Shown here in pieces: positions 12,101 through 25,503 of a stretch of 60,000 nt of DNA. The position numbers and the translations under genes are program-made. The stretch lies in the NCBI GenBank assembly GCA_030704615.1, contig CM060733.1:21640001-21700000 (forward strand). Reading direction: 5' to 3'. This DNA comes from Takakia lepidozioides. Its lineage: Eukaryota; Streptophyta; Takakiopsida; Takakiales; Takakiaceae. The notes below the pieces were generated by a model, which did no database searches, had not been told where the DNA came from, and worked only from the letters and a program-made list of their open reading frames with translations. Positions within the stretch are counted from its first letter, which is position 1. Every line of letters starts with the position of its first letter.

Positions 12101-12945
12101 CCTTTCTGCCACAAATTCACTGCTACGCTCGCTTCCATTGTCTGTGATGCAACGGCTGGCTTCCTATACAGGCACCAAGTTTGAGGGCAGTCACTCTGGT
12201 ATACATCTCATCTTGACCTTCTCTTCCTTAGCTACAGCCTTTTTATGTAAAACCTTTGCAGTGTGGAGTACATGGTAGAGGTGTATGCAACATGAATCCA
12301 CTTTAATGCCAATCATCTGCCAAAGACAGTTTTCGGATCACCTTCCAAGATTCCAACATGGATTGTGTTTAGGTTCTGCTCCCATTGGCCTGATTTGTGG
12401 ACCCTATGTAGGGTAATCCAGTATGAATCCCACTGAAAAGGTGAGCACATCTTCAACTCGCTCTGAACCTTGGCTGATGCTATATGGGCTGATGTCTTTG
12501 GGTTTACATGGGAGGCTGCCCTTAGGTGGCCATTAAACCCATTTTTGCCAATGGGGACACATTTAAAACCCCTCTGCCACAAACCCCCCCACCCCACCCC
12601 CCCCCCACCCCCACCCCCACCCACCCCACAAAGACTTCCCATCTCAGGTCAATGGGGACAGTCCCTGAGAACCTTTGGGTGCACAATGAGGTCATATGGT
12701 ATAACCCTGGAGTCAGATCTGAGTAGCTTGACAGGCATTGGTGTGGAATGATCGCAGGCGCGACTATTGCAGAAGCTGTGGTACATGCGAGTGAAGGCCA
12801 CGTAAAGCTGGTCCGGCGGGCAATCAGTAGCATAGTAAGAGCCTCAAGTTTAAGGCAGGTAGTTTCAGGGTTTTTAGCTGCAGGAAGTGTCAATGCAGTG
12901 CAATATGTGGCCAGAAAGGCATCTAAAGCTTGGCATTCAAGATAA
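9113..12945 (+). CDS. TAM41: TAM41-type mitochondrial CDP-diacylglycerol synthase
   Basis: Ten exons give 349 residues in continuous phase: 9113-9295, 9815-9871, 10223-10279, 10749-10817, 10965-11057, 11219-11323, 11617-11694, 11797-11931, 11996-12057, 12735-12945. Diagnostic blocks in order are VDYAFAYGSGVFHQP (nucleotidyltransferase GS motif), PMVDYILGV with DWHS, NPIHYASWLAHFGG, AGVGVHFNTFVPW, IKYGVI, LYISGRLQKP, VLVDDIGLEELN, AILLLPSEF, and the C-terminal SSLRQVVSGFLAAG with KASKAW. TAM41 makes CDP-DAG from phosphatidic acid on the matrix side of the inner membrane, the first step towards cardiolipin. Exons 8-9 are the least certain: exon 8 could read on to a TAG at 11953, but the downstream C-terminal exon argues for splicing at 11932. 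No strong targeting peptide is evident at the ATG. Intron 1 carries a 30-bp LINE remnant. Confidence 0.87.
9348..9377 (-). mobile_element. 30-bp LINE 3'-end insertion in TAM41 intron 1
   Basis: TGTACTCATAAGA...GCCGTAGCC matches the last 30 bp of the LINE at 2740, with small differences. It is flanked by TAACTTCGAA on both sides (9332-9341 and 9378-9387), with a further 6 bp between the left repeat and the insert. It lies antisense to TAM41. This looks like an extremely 5'-truncated insertion. Confidence 0.75.
12584..12628 (+). repeat. C-rich tract in last TAM41 intron
   Basis: About 45 bases of runs of C separated by single A, such as CCCCACCCC. This is simple sequence; the G-rich strand could form a quadruplex. 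Confidence 0.8.
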
Positions 12946-13397
12946 TAATGTGCCTGTGAAAATGACGTGCCTACTTTTTACCCACTAGCAAATGTCAAAC
13001 TTTGAAGCACTTGAGATAGGTAAACTCAAAGACCCAAGGCCTGAACCCTAAACCAAGGCTCTTTCGAAAAAATCAATGCACATCATGCAAGTCTACCTAG
13101 ATTTTGTAAGGTAATATCCTATCTTTACCAAGTTCCATGGTTTGCATGCATTGATGATAACAAGATTCACTGCACATGAGATTTGGAGTCCTACTTAGTA
13201 CTGATGCTGATTGTCTCGATTTGCTTTTGTGACTTAGTGTGCTTTTTATGTGTGCTTAACAATTCAGCAGTTGTAATTGTCATCCAAGCCAAAGGGTTTA
13301 TATCGGGAGAGGGTCCGCCCTGTCATGGTATCTATTTAACAGCAAGCATTATTCCTCTCTTTCTTTACCCCGGTCCATACTGCAAGTGAAGTGACAC
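12946..13397. other. Convergent gap between TAM41 and PPCS
   Basis: The region holds the two 3' UTRs. No further gene or repeat was seen. Confidence 0.5.
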
Positions 13398-16300
13398 TTA
13401 TGAATCATTTGCACCTGCACTGATGTAGGCTGATTGTTTAGTAACCAGCAATTCCACTAAAGGCATCTCAACATCAGCGTGTAAGTTGCCCCTCTCTACC
13501 AATACCTCCCCCTCACCCATCACCACTGTCACTTTTTGTTTTCGTGTCTCAAGCTCATTGGCCACAACTGCGTTCATCCTGTATCTCAAGAGGGCATTTT
13601 GGGCCTTTCTTATCAGTAGCTCCATATCTGTTTCCAGCTGCAACCATATGAGATGGGACTCGTTAGAACAAATGCAAACTGTACAGTCATGGGTGTAGAA
13701 GGGCGGTGGTGAGAGAGATAAGGACATAGATAAGGTTTAAAGACAAACCTTGAAAGATACACAGAAGGCAAGAGGAGCCCAAATCTCACGAAGCAGGGTC
13801 AACATCTTGGGTACTTGAGGTAGCTGCATTGCCAATGGCCCTGAGCCTGACTGTATCTTATGCTCTACCTGCAAACCCACCATGTCCCTCATTGTGAAAC
13901 AAGTTATAGCCCAAGCCCTACTCTGAATGGGCGAGGTTCAATTTCAGGTTCTTGCTTGGGCCTGGGACGGATTCTGCAGGTTCTACTCTTAAACCCAAAG
14001 CAGGTGAGAAAACATCGTAATAGCTGACTTCCCACGCATTGAAATGAGAGGGGAAGAAATTTTCACTGCAAGCAACACAAAAGGTGCAGATAGCATGAAA
14101 GTTTATTTCAGTACAAACTAGCTAGGACAGTAGAGGAGCATATCCTGAAGTACTAGCCAGACGACAAACTTGCAGGAGTTCTCCCTTCAGCTAGTGTGCA
14201 GACAATGACATTACATTGTTGACTGGACATGACTAACTTCACAACACCCTTTGAGAGGAGACTAAAATGCCCTACCATAGCATTCCAAGGCACATAAAAG
14301 TCTGACACAGCGGCAGCCAGATAAAACATTGCATGTTGTTGCAACGGCTTCATTGCCATTGAGACGATCTGCAGTATCTGCATAGACACAGCCACTACTC
14401 TTCATTCAATTTCAGAACTGACATTGTAGGTTCTCCCTCAGACCAAAAACACCCTTGGGCCAGAGGTTGTTATGGTCATGTCTGTTCACATCTTTGCTCT
14501 TGCCAGTTTTGACAGAAAGTAGTTTGTTCTACTGTCCTTTAGCATGAAACCTCATTAATTCATGGTATGTGTGCAATACAATACACCATCTAAAATACTA
14601 AAATTTAGACAAAAGTTCTGGTTTTATGATCACAGGGGGAATGAATGATTGAAAGCTAACTGCTACCTGAATGTACTCAAAGAGTGTAGTGTATGGCAAG
14701 TTCAGAAGATTCCCCTGCTTCACTGCCTGCAAGTTCAATTTAACCCCAATCAGCAGCAAATAGTCTTAGTATTTTGATGGGGCCAAAAGATCATGTGTGC
14801 ACAAGCATAACTAGATCCATCCACATGACGTCATGTGAAACTTAGCTAGGCCCCTTGCAGACTAACATTCCATCTCCTGTGCTTGCGTGCTTGCCCAACA
14901 ACACCTTGTATATGATTTTAAATTGATAAGTGCAATATGAACCTACAATAGAAGACAAATGGAGGTACCAAATGGTGCTCTTTGACTGCCTGTCGCACTA
15001 CTGTTTCATGCCTCGCAATGGCTGCAAACAAACTGATAGATCAGAGAGACATATCGACTGGTGAGAGAGAGAAAAAATGACCCCTGCCCATCGAATTTCT
15101 GAGCAGTGCAAGCAAACCTTTCCTTATTGGAAAAGGAGAACGAACTAAACAACATGGAATCGTTACAACATGATAGAACTCATCATTCAGGAAACATTCT
15201 AAGCTCTAATTCATACAAACTACATAACTAGGCTTGGAATCTGGGACAAGCAAAATATTCCTTTTCCGTGCCATGCAGGAAAATGTAAAAACAAACTAAC
15301 ATAAGACGTTGCATCTGCAGTTTCCATGCCCTTCAAGGAGGTACTCACGGTGTATGGCTCCACTGTCATCTGGTTCAAAACAAGTCAGTAGTGGATCTTC
15401 AGGTAAGAACCGACAGAATGGTTGCGCGGATCCTCTGCTCTCCAAATAAGAACCAAAAGAGTATCCTTTAGTAAAGGGATGAAGGAATTCTTTGGGGGCG
15501 GGGAGAGAAAAGACACATCTCTACAGTGGAATCAACTGGGGAACTGCCATGGACTGGTCAACATTATTAAGAAGCTCAACTTATCTCTCTCTAACCGGAT
15601 CCATTCTCTCATCCCCTCTCTCCCACTCTTGCTGCTTCATCCAAACTGGGCAGTAGTAGTCTATGGCCACTAGGCTACAGTCAGCAAAGTCAAATGATTA
15701 CAGCACTTCTTCACCACCCGTGTACTGTGAGATAATAGGGGGAGACTGCTGGTTCCAAGGCTGCTCATCCTTGGCAGACAAAAGATGTTGACAGCATACC
15801 TGTACGAGGCACTCTGTCCCCTTTACATTCCAGTATGATTTCTGTGGTTCATGCAACACTTGAGCATTGAGTTGTTCTTTGGTTTATCTGGTTCTGCTGT
15901 TTGTTTTCTGTGGGTCTGTCTTGTTCTACTTCTGCCTCTTGCTCCATTGGTCACTTCATAAATTCTCCCTCGCGCACTTAATCTTCTCCTCACACTGGTT
16001 TCTGTGGTTATACCATTTGTTGTATTGTGTCCCAAGGACCCTCTGTTATTCTTCTTTCTCCACCTCACTAGAATCGCATCCCCATGAGTACCAATCAATA
16101 GAGCAGAAGATTGAACAAAAAATGTACGACAAAAATGGCCAAATTGCAAAGCTTGGTCATGAAATTGACCTGCGGTGAAGGAAGATGACTGCATATCCAG
16201 CCTTTAGAAAATATCTGCACCCAGGTGAGTATGGTGACCAACTTTGCCAACCGCCCCAAGGGAAGCGGAGGAGAACAAACATAGAAGGATAAAGGTCAAC

Positions 16301-17224
16301 AAATAACAGTCGTATTAGTGCTCTACTTAAATCTCACTGAATTCAAAAATTGCCCACTAGAACAAGAGGGAAAATAAGGATATTACATTCACTATATGTG
16401 GTTGGATAGAGTAGAAAAGAGAGAAAATGGCTGGGGTAAAAGCTACAATATACTCTGTGGAAGCAGCCCCTCTGTGTCCCGAGCTGAAATTATCAATAAA
16501 GCGGACACAGCGACGTTCTAAAGGAACTGTCGTGCCCCCTGAAGTAACACAGACAACCCTTCTCCCAGGAGCCATTTTTCCCCTGTCCTCTGAAAAATGA
16601 AACAGAAACAACACTCAATAAATTTATGAGAGGATCATCCATCACCACTGTGGTAATCATTCACTGGAAATTAGAAAATCCCAGTCCTGAAAGCCTCTCC
16701 ATAGGAAAGATGATGAGCCGCAATCCAAGAGCTTTCATGTGACTTTAATTACACAGCAACATGCCAATTGATGAATTTGAGGGTTTCTTTGGTCAGCTCC
16801 AGCACAGCTCACAGAGGATGAGAAGTATCTCACAGGATCGTATAACATAATTAATCCATGCGTTAGATTGAAAACATTCGAATTATTTAAATGGATCGCA
16901 CAATATGCGCACATTCCCTTGGTTGCAAGTCACAAAATTATGTCAACCAAACAGCAAGGCAAGTACAGACCTCGGGCTATGAAGTACAAGGTCATGCATT
17001 GCTCAATTTGCCGGACCAGTCGAAAGTATATTAATAATATATATAGACGAGATCCGGGGTGGAGAGGAACCTGAGGAAAAAGATGACAGTCGCAGTCGCA
17101 CAAACTTCTCCACATCCACCACAATGGATTCACGGTCCCGCAATGGTGGTGCGGAGGCAAAGAAAGCTTCGGCATTCTCCTCTTCAAGGGCGGATGCATC
17201 CCTGCACTGAGGACATACATCCAC
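13398..17224 (-). CDS. COAB: Phosphopantothenoylcysteine synthetase (PPCS)
   Basis: Nine exons keep phase and give 331 residues: 17224-17071, 16589-16454, 16214-16170, 15434-15349, 15021-14969, 14726-14667, 14377-14276, 13868-13749, 13637-13398. The eukaryotic PPCS signatures appear in order: [127 protein letters not shown] and [10 protein letters not shown]. The enzyme joins cysteine to 4'-phosphopantothenate using a nucleotide triphosphate, the second step of coenzyme A synthesis from phosphopantothenate. Eukaryotic enzymes act as cytosolic dimers. Length and motif set are normal. Residues 61-331 are well supported; the short first exon is supported by the AFFxSAPPL block and by phase. Confidence 0.93.
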
Positions 17225-18543
17225 GGACTTGGAATTTCTTTGTCCTACAGACCTCCAGACAACGAAAAGGAAGGAATCCAGAAAGAATGGAGTCTCAATG
17301 AGAGTTTATCCAAGTAAAAGAGACAATCAACTACATCCTGTATGGCAATGACCAGCTATTATATGACTTCATCAGCTCCCCACAGAGAGTGCAGACATAC
17401 TGAGAGCCAAGACCTAGATTTAGCATTCACATCATAGAAAACACGAGCCATAAGAACCACAAAGAGAGAGGAGAGACATAACCTAACTAGCATAAGTGGG
17501 CTGAAAAAAGATTCCCACTTAAGACTTCAGAAATCTGTTCTTGATCATTTTCAATTGACCAAAGGCTGAAATGCTCAAGAAAAAACAACACACTTAGATA
17601 GTTGACGCATGCCAAAACTGCCAAAAATTGCCCACAGTAGCTACTGCCCTCCTTTGAAGCAGTGATTTTGTACATCTTTTCATTCTCCTCATTAAACTAC
17701 AGCAATGTCTTAGAGAGAGAGAGAGAGAGAGGGACAGGGATAGAGAGATTCTGAACTCATTTGAATTAGTGGACTGGAAACTGCCGAGCAAACGGCCACA
17801 AAGCTTTGTGAGGGCGAGAGAGTAATCCTTCTCTGCACCAACACTTGATCATGTACCATGAAGCTCATAAGATAGCCTCAAACATACACTCGCAACAGCC
17901 AAAGTAGGGGACCACAGAGTCGCTAGGACGTAATCTAAAAGAAAGAACCGCAAGAATTTCAACCTAAGCACGAGGCCCACCTCAATTTCGAGCCTCTGCG
18001 TAGCAAGCGCTGAAGCTCCTGCTTGGTGGGTCATGTCTCCCAGGGCCACTTTAGACCAAGGACAAGACAATAACCATTTGAACCAATTTGAAGCAAATTG
18101 GCCCAGATCTTGGTCGTAGATGCATATTACAATATTAGTAGCGTAGGGACCAAAGCCTTGGGACCAAGACCAAGACTAATACCAAGACCAGGAAAAGTGT
18201 ATCAATCACACCACCTCCTTTATCTTTCCCACTCCACATTCGAGATTGATTCTAACTGCATTTGAGAAAACTATATTTTACATGGTCGAGGGTCCAAGAA
18301 TCTGGTCCTTATCTAGAATCAACGCCGCTTAGATGCCATGTCATTCCTAACTTTCTTGGTCATGGTCCATAGTGTGAAGCCAACATGACCAAGAAAATGT
18401 AGCCCTTCAACTTATGGGATCACTCCATTTTGAGTTGGTCTTGTGTTGGCCCGTTGTCTAAAGTGTTCCATCTTGCTCTTCAGGGTCGGGGATTGGGAGT
18501 TGGGTGCGCAGGAATTTGTGAGAGGGATAGAGAGAAAAGAAGC
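17225..18543. other. Intergenic region with GA microsatellite
   Basis: The upstream regions of PPCS and of the WD40 locus. A (GA)n run lies at 17712-17731. No other gene was supported. Confidence 0.5.
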
Positions 18544-19530
18544 ATGAAGTTCGTTGCGGGTTCATATGAGAGATTCTTGTGGGGATGGCTAGTGAAGGAC
18601 AAGAAGAAGCAGCTGGAATGGACGTTCTCGTACCCTGCACACCAAAGGAGCCCATCAAAGGCGTGGCTGCTTGCGGGTCGGTGGTGGCGAGGGGGGGATC
18701 GGATGACACCATCAAGGATTTGATCTGAATGCTCAGAAAGATATGGGGTCCCTCTACAAGCACACTGGGGCCGTGACATCCCTCGCGTTTCATGGACCGC
18801 GGGGTAGCCCTAATTCCATGGCTGACCACCCAACTCACCTATTCAGCGGGTTCGAGGACGGCACAATCGGCATATGGGACACTGATGCGTGGATTCATCT
18901 TGCAGAGACGAAGACGAAGAAGGGCTCTAAGAGTGTAGTGAAAGATTTGACAATTCATTCTTCGGGAATGGTGGCCTTGTCCGGGGAGAGGGGCGGTCGC
19001 ATGAGGGTGTGGAATCTTAGCAAAGCTCGGTGTAGCTTTACCACTAGGTTTTCGCCTTGTGGGACTATATGTACACGTACATGTCCGTTATCTCAATGCT
19101 ATATTTACGTTCCCAAAATGTTCAAATATGTTCCCAAGTAACCCTAGGCAGCCTTGGGTGCAGGACACGTTGGCCTGTGGCCCAGGCCAGGAGTAGAGGG
19201 CAGGTACCTGGCCCCGGGCCCAAGCCATAACGACGATTTTTAGCCTCATTGATGGCCTTTTTTGTATTCCCTAACTGGCATGGTCAGTTGAAAGTGCCCA
19301 TTCGAATCGAATCACAGGACTTGCTGTCTTGGGATCCAGTCGGGGGACAGATGAAAAATTCGTTGGAATTCCGAATCTTGTAGCTTCTGCGTCAACTGAC
19401 GGGATGGTGCGGGTGTGGGATGTTCGCATGGTGGACAGTTCCGAGGGATGGGGCAACGTCTGCTCCAGTTATGGAAGCAGAGACTAAAGCCCGACTCACC
19501 TGCCCTGTAAGCTGTGGGGCTGCTAAGAGT
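18544..19530 (+). pseudogene. PAK1IP1/MAK11-like WD40 gene, disrupted
   Basis: The start MKFVAGSYERFLWGW is typical of the PAK1IP1/MAK11 family of nucleolar WD40 proteins needed for 60S ribosome assembly. Blade sequences follow: PIKGVAACGSVVA and GGSDDTIKD; HTGAVTSLAFHG, LFSGFEDGTIGIWDT and RMRVWNL; then SAHSNRITGLAVLGS, LVASASTDGMVRVWDVRM and ETKARLTC. These lie in different frames, with shifts near 18640, 18722 and 19465. About 80 residues of middle blades are missing between 19040 and 19285, and no splice path restores them. The family is usually over 350 residues. The locus is most likely a pseudogene; assembly indels could explain single shifts but not the missing blades. Confidence 0.7.
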
Positions 19531-19599
19531 GAGTTTGGAAATCTGGTTATCTGCAAACTTTATTTTTGTGCTTTGCATGTCTCTGTTTGCTGTAGTTTT

Positions 19600-22130
19600 A
19601 AGTCACCTCCCTGATCGACTCTATTTCTTTTCACTTGCAACAACATTTGTGAGTGAAATTTTCTAATTTTTCTGTGTTACAGAGCAGCACTAATTCTTTA
19701 GTGGGACAGGTAAATCTGTCAAGTGATGACACCAGAGTCCCCACCAGCCACCAGTCCTCCTGAAGCTTATTGTCTGTTTGATCCTGCCAGGGTATGAAAC
19801 TCGGCCTGGAATTGCCTTAGGCCCAGAAAATACCTGGAGGTCAGGTTCGAAGGTTGTGGCATCCATCTTGATTGCCTGGTCTTGGTCTTGTGCTTCATCG
19901 AAAGAAATGGCCTCTTGGTCAACAGGGGAATCATGCTTACCATCTAAGATTGGATCTTGGCTTGCGGTCTCTTCTACACCCACTCCTTGAACGTTCCCTG
20001 TGGCTCTAGCACGTGCTGCCATGACAATCGTGGTGAGTTTCACACCCAAGTCATAAAACCCGCCACTGGGACGGGGAGGGTTAGACTCCCAGGGGGACTG
20101 TGCCCGAGGTTACAGGAAGTCAATGAACCTTCTGAGATAGCCATTGACATAGAGTGGCAGACGATGAGGCGAAGACCTACAGGCAAGAACTGCAAGGATT
20201 TCGAAACACTCTCCTCTGTGCCAGCCTCCTTCACACCTGTGGCAATCCCCCAGAACAATCACTGATCGAACATAGCCCAAATCCATGTTGATAGGGACTG
20301 ACGTACCAGAGACGGATGGAGCCACAGGGACTCCATTTGTAAAGAATCACCCAAGATGCAGTAGCCGGAGAAGTACGGGTACCCAAGATTTCCGCCATCC
20401 TCGCACAGGCCCATGGAACACTGATGTGGGACGATGCCTTGTGGATGACCTGCTTCCCATCCTCATACTCCCTCCCGCTCCCTCCACCTTGCCAAGTTCA
20501 AATTACTGCCAACCAGTGCTGAGTACATCAATTGTGGAAGCAAGCAAGGCCTACATGATTCATCGGCCAACTCAGAATCTTGGCTCCAGCAGCCTCCTAC
20601 ATTGCTGGTGGTCTAGGTATGATTTGCATTGCACAGACCGAGTGGACACTGATTCTCTTGGGAGCGCAACCCACAACGGAGTCGAATGCACTATGTTCAA
20701 TAAACTGGAGGCACTCATAGATTCATGTGTTGTTAAGTGTGCTGCTTTGCCTACTAACTTGCTGTCAGTTGTCTTGAGCAGCTCCAACGGATTCAAACTG
20801 AAAAATGCTTGAAGGGTCTGAACTTTACACCCTCCATCAGTATTCATACACACTGCCGATAGGAATAGCCAGGCATGAACTAACAACTAACCAAGGCAGT
20901 GCATTGAGCATGTGATTTCTTGACCATCAATTGCAGGTGCTGCTGAAGAAGTACTAGCTTCAAGCTGAAACTCACATATATGATCAACGAAAGATCAAGG
21001 AACTTAGTATTTGCTAACAATCGCAGGTAGCGATTTTAGGGGATTACTGTGAGTGTGGGAATACAAGAGTGAAGTCCCAATGAAGAGAGAGGTCTAACAC
21101 TTCCATATTTGTGGCTCATGCTGATGTTGTTGATTGGAGAGTATCACTTTCATCATGTTTCATTTGTTTTACAATGGATCTTGCGGAAGTTCCCATTCAC
21201 GCACACATTAAAGGGTAGAGAACTCAACTCCTATTGGTTATAGCACATATCTGCGGTCTCTACCTGGAACAGGCAGAGAATGGTAAGAGGACAGAAGTGC
21301 TTTGAAGATTTCACATGCTGCTGGTTGAGTTTCCCTTCTTCAACTGCCTGTTTATTGCCAAGGACTAGACTGGATTATTGTATCTTTCTCAGAATAATTG
21401 GCACACTGACCTATGCAAGAGATTAATTGTGGCGCACTGACTAAGCGAATGACTCCACACCTCTGTATTAAGAGTTATTATTGTTGAAGGAATAATTTGG
21501 AAAAATGGCTATGTTACACGCCAAGCTTATGAGAACAACAGTCTGTAAGATTGGCAATCACAAATCCCGCAAAAACCTGCCAAAAGTGGAATGAAACCAT
21601 GTCAGAGTTAGACTGGGGATTGTTTAGAAAGCAGTTGTATTATCAAACATGATGACCCTTAGTGGATCACATCCTGCAGCAGAGCAAGGACTTGTGGCAA
21701 AAGCCAAATTATAACTGCTCCGTTTATACTTCACATCACCTTTGACTGGTTGGGCAGTTATTAATTAGTGTATGGGATCCCCACCTATAAATTTCTATAC
21801 ACCAGCAGATCCTAACCAAGGTGGCCTCAACTTCTACATGATTACTCAGGGGAAAAAGCATATACTAGAGGTTAGGGCGAAGTCGATAATGGACGTCAGC
21901 ATATACTAGAGGTAAGCAATAAGGCTAAGTCGGTAATGGACTTCAGCCTTCTTGACCATGTGAAGAAGGATATCTCCAGCAAAATTTGTGCCAAAGCATG
22001 TTCACTGCTATGGTGAATATATAACTAAAACATTCAGATAAAACAAATGAGCAAATGGCGTTTATGACTGCTCCTATTCCAGTTCCTGAGGTGACCGACT
22101 GTTTTGTATACACGTGCCAATCTTGGCTGA
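19600..22130. other. 2.5-kb region without a recognised gene
   Basis: Several open frames exist, but none shows a family I recognise. On the minus strand 20325-19690 there is a weak CHRCEGGWHRGEC knuckle-like string, then an acidic, Asp/Glu/Gln-rich stretch (EAQDQDQAIKMD) interrupted by a stop. It may be remnants of a retroelement gag. On the plus strand 20285-20812 is open for 175 codons without recognisable motifs. Confidence 0.35.
21858..21945 (+). repeat. Short tandem duplication, 41/47 bp
   Basis: GCATATACTAGAGG starts both units (21858 and 21899), and both end in related TAATGGAC(G/T)TCA. The second unit has a 6-bp insertion. Confidence 0.7.
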
Positions 22131-25100
22131 TTAACTTAACTCGCCTATAAGGAGCACCAAAGTCTGCACAGAATGAGAATGAGAATGTGTACCTGGGCAG
22201 AGCCAAGAACATAAACAGCAGAGTAGTGCCGGCCATGGACCATCATGTCGGCTAGCATAGCGAGAGGAATAGTCAGAGACATGCCCAATGTCGCAACAAG
22301 AGGAGTCGTCCAGACAACAGATAAGGCCCTATACACACACACATTGAAATATTTAAGACCCTTATATTTTTAAATGTCTGATTCCATCAAAAAATGCGTA
22401 ACAGGAGGAAAATTTCAGAAACATCTGGCTCACCAATGTCAGAGTCTCACAATGAAGGAGCCTTGTTACCACTTTAGTGGTTTGTTTCAAACGATCCATT
22501 CCACAACATAGATACAGAAGGGTGCCATGACTACGATTACGATTACCAGAAGTAATCTGATACAACACTCCCAATGAACCCATTTGCCAACACGACCTCA
22601 TCCACTTTTGTCGATGTAGGTATGCTGAACTTGGGCTCTAACCCCAACGCATGGAGAGGCCACACTGCAAAAGTAACAATATGCAAAACAAATCATGTGC
22701 AGATCCACGAGTCAGAACTGAAAAAAGCAAGAATGGCATGGTCCCTAGATGTCGCCTGAGATTATAGCAGACACAGAATGACATTAAAAACAAACTCTCT
22801 TCACTTAAACCTTGCAATATTGGCCATGTGGACATCAAATGATAAAGTCCATACCTAACCACCAGAAAGCAACAAGGGTGAAGAGGCCAATGTAGCCAAA
22901 CAGCTTTTGCATGTCAACCCGGTTGCCTTCCTCACCTGCATACTTATTCAACAATACTGCAAAACCACGCACCAAGAATTCAATTGAGATCGTGGAAGTT
23001 TGGCAGATGTGATTCATGCAATCTAAAAGAGTGTCTGTGCTACTTGACCTTTGAGGTCCATTTGAACCTCTTCAAAATTAAATGTGGAGAGTGATGACTC
23101 AAGACAAGAAAAGAAGAAAAACGGAGAATCACAATTTTTGATCAAGGTTGAGCTCAAACTTCATGCAGGTCAGAACTAGACCTGTAAAGAAGCCATATGA
23201 GACAGCCGAGAGAAGGCCCAGGATATCGCCCGATAAAGAGTGCTGATCAAGCCTGTCACTCACTACCACATTCCCATTTGAGTAAGGCCAGTAAAAACAA
23301 CCATTCTCCATGTACAACATTGTGAACAGGCTGATGAGCCACCGGATGCAGTAAACCTTGTTCAGTTACAACCCTCCAAGGCAGCCCATAAAGGCTATCC
23401 CATAGACATCCCGTGACATTAAAAGAACACTCCTGATGGGATGCTGAGAACACATGCTCACATACATCACAATTCCAAATAGCTGATGGAGATACTTGTT
23501 AAGCTAAGGGGTAAAAAAGCAAGCCATAATCAGCACCGTGATACGTGCCAATCATGAACACCTGTCCAAAGGATCAAATAACATCAGAATATACTATGGA
23601 GAGCCACTTACTCGTTTCGAGAAGTACTGCTGCTGTCAGTCGCCCATGTCTTGCCAAGGGTGGTCATAGCAACACCCGTTATGCTGACAAGGACTGCCAC
23701 CACCTTGGCCAGGTTAAGAGAGTCCTGGCCTAGCACCACCCCAAAGATAAGGGTGAAGAGTCCAGCAGTTGAAGACAGAATTGTCGTACTTGCCACGCTG
23801 GTGAGTGCCAACGCCGCATTGGATAAATACTGCATCCAATGCACTAGATTATTTTCTACCATCTGCAACATTTTGAAAACCTAATGACCAGGACAATTTC
23901 TTACCTCGGTGATGAACCACAATGGAGCCAGGCAGAAACTGATCCACATGACTTCCCATGGAGTCAACGGGGCTAATTTTTTGAACGGTTCCACTTCCTC
24001 CATGCTCTTGAGCCTGAATGACAAACCTACGTCCGTGTCCATTTCATCCAAGTTGTTGTCTTTCGTTTGGATGAGCCTTCCAAGCTCGGCCTCTGAGTTC
24101 TTACTAATTCCATGGGAAGCCAATGGAAATTCTGGAAAAGTTGACAAATTGATCAGCCCGGCGCTGCTGTCCTTCCGATATTTGACAGATCTCTTTCTGA
24201 GGCAGCCATAGATCCAGTCCTTTAGCAGGGATAGCGGAACATACACAACCAAAAGAGACGCTCCCAGATATGTAAGCACAAATGGGTGCTTGTAGGCCTC
24301 GAAGATGCTCTGCACCCCAGATCGTGAAAGTTAGCTTCATGTACTTTCATATTTGTCTAGTCTGGTAGCAGTAGGATGTGCACACCCAACACTACTGTAA
24401 TTGACTCATGAGATAAAGCATGGGATCCATCAGCTCATATGCCGTTGGCCTTTAACCACAGACTAGACACCACAGTTTAAATTTGCTAACCCCGGACAGA
24501 ACACCACAGGCAGTCCCAGAGATACAGCAACTAATCTCTCTGTCCAATATATTTGTGATGGAAGAACCATTTCAGATGAGTGTGCATTCATAAATGTATA
24601 GTTTCCATTGAGCAAGCTGTTGGCCCCATCCTCACACATCGGCGCAAGGAGGCACATACAACCTCAGAGGAGAACAGGACACTAGAGAGTGGCATGCTGG
24701 TTTGTAAAATTCCAGCAAAATCTCTGACATCAACGAGGTTGGAATCAAATGACATTTCCATACATCAGATAGACTCTCATTTTCCTAGATTTTTCACCCG
24801 AAAGTTTGCACTCCATTTATTTCAATTCTGTGTTGCTCAGTCAAGATGTGTGAAGAGAATGCCTGCCTAATGTTGCAAAGATCCTAGCCCATCATGCCAT
24901 AAATGAACCCAGCTCTCTCAGAAATCCTCTTCTTGTCTGTCACATGGAGGATCAGTGGCAGTTATATCATCATCTTGCTCAATTAACCATGATTAGTCAA
25001 ATGTAGTCTGTCCTGTGAATTTTGCAATTTTAAGCTAAATTACACACCCCAGTGACTCGAAACCCAGTGGCTCGACCAGTTTGAGTATCCCGAGGAACTA

Positions 25101-25503
25101 TAACCCGCAAATGTATGCCATAGCCAAATGCGTCTCTCATCGAAGCTCTTCCCTCCGAGTGTTGAGTGGCATTGCTGCTATTGCATTTGTTCCAATATCC
25201 TTCTCTCCATCTCAATCTCTGCTAGTCTACCCCCCCACCCCACCCCTTGGCTCCGTCCACACAGATCTAAGACCACAAGGATATGGCAAGCATTTTCTGA
25301 TGGAACATTTCCAATGATCCAACTCTGACGACCGAATACAGCGGTAAAACGGACGATTCACTTGAGACTGCATGCCCGTCAGATATCTACTGTGAAATGA
25401 AGTAAAACAAAATGTGGCGGACCTGTGTCACTTCAGCCGATGTGACCCATATCAAGACAACGGTTGCAATCAACAGCAATCCTCCCCTGTATCGCCACCC
25501 CAT
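22131..25503 (-). CDS. EamA / SLC35F5-like membrane transporter
   Basis: Eight exons in continuous phase give 389 residues: 25503-25423, 24309-23905, 23829-23612, 23258-23182, 22956-22855, 22664-22547, 22328-22193, 22163-22131. The ATG at 25503 opens a membrane segment ([20 protein letters not shown]). Later come [103 protein letters not shown], and [14 protein letters not shown] with [20 protein letters not shown]. This matches the drug/metabolite-transporter family of SLC35F5 and yeast YML018C/THI74, with about ten membrane segments and a charged cytosolic loop at residues 50-130. Yeast relatives lie in the vacuolar or mitochondrial membrane; the substrate is unknown. The final 11-codon exon ends at a TAA and is shorter than in most homologues. 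Confidence 0.88.

Noticed and set aside
20285-20812. 175-codon plus-strand frame
   Set aside because: No recognisable motif, biased low-complexity Ser/Thr content and no splice or start context; left as an unassigned region.
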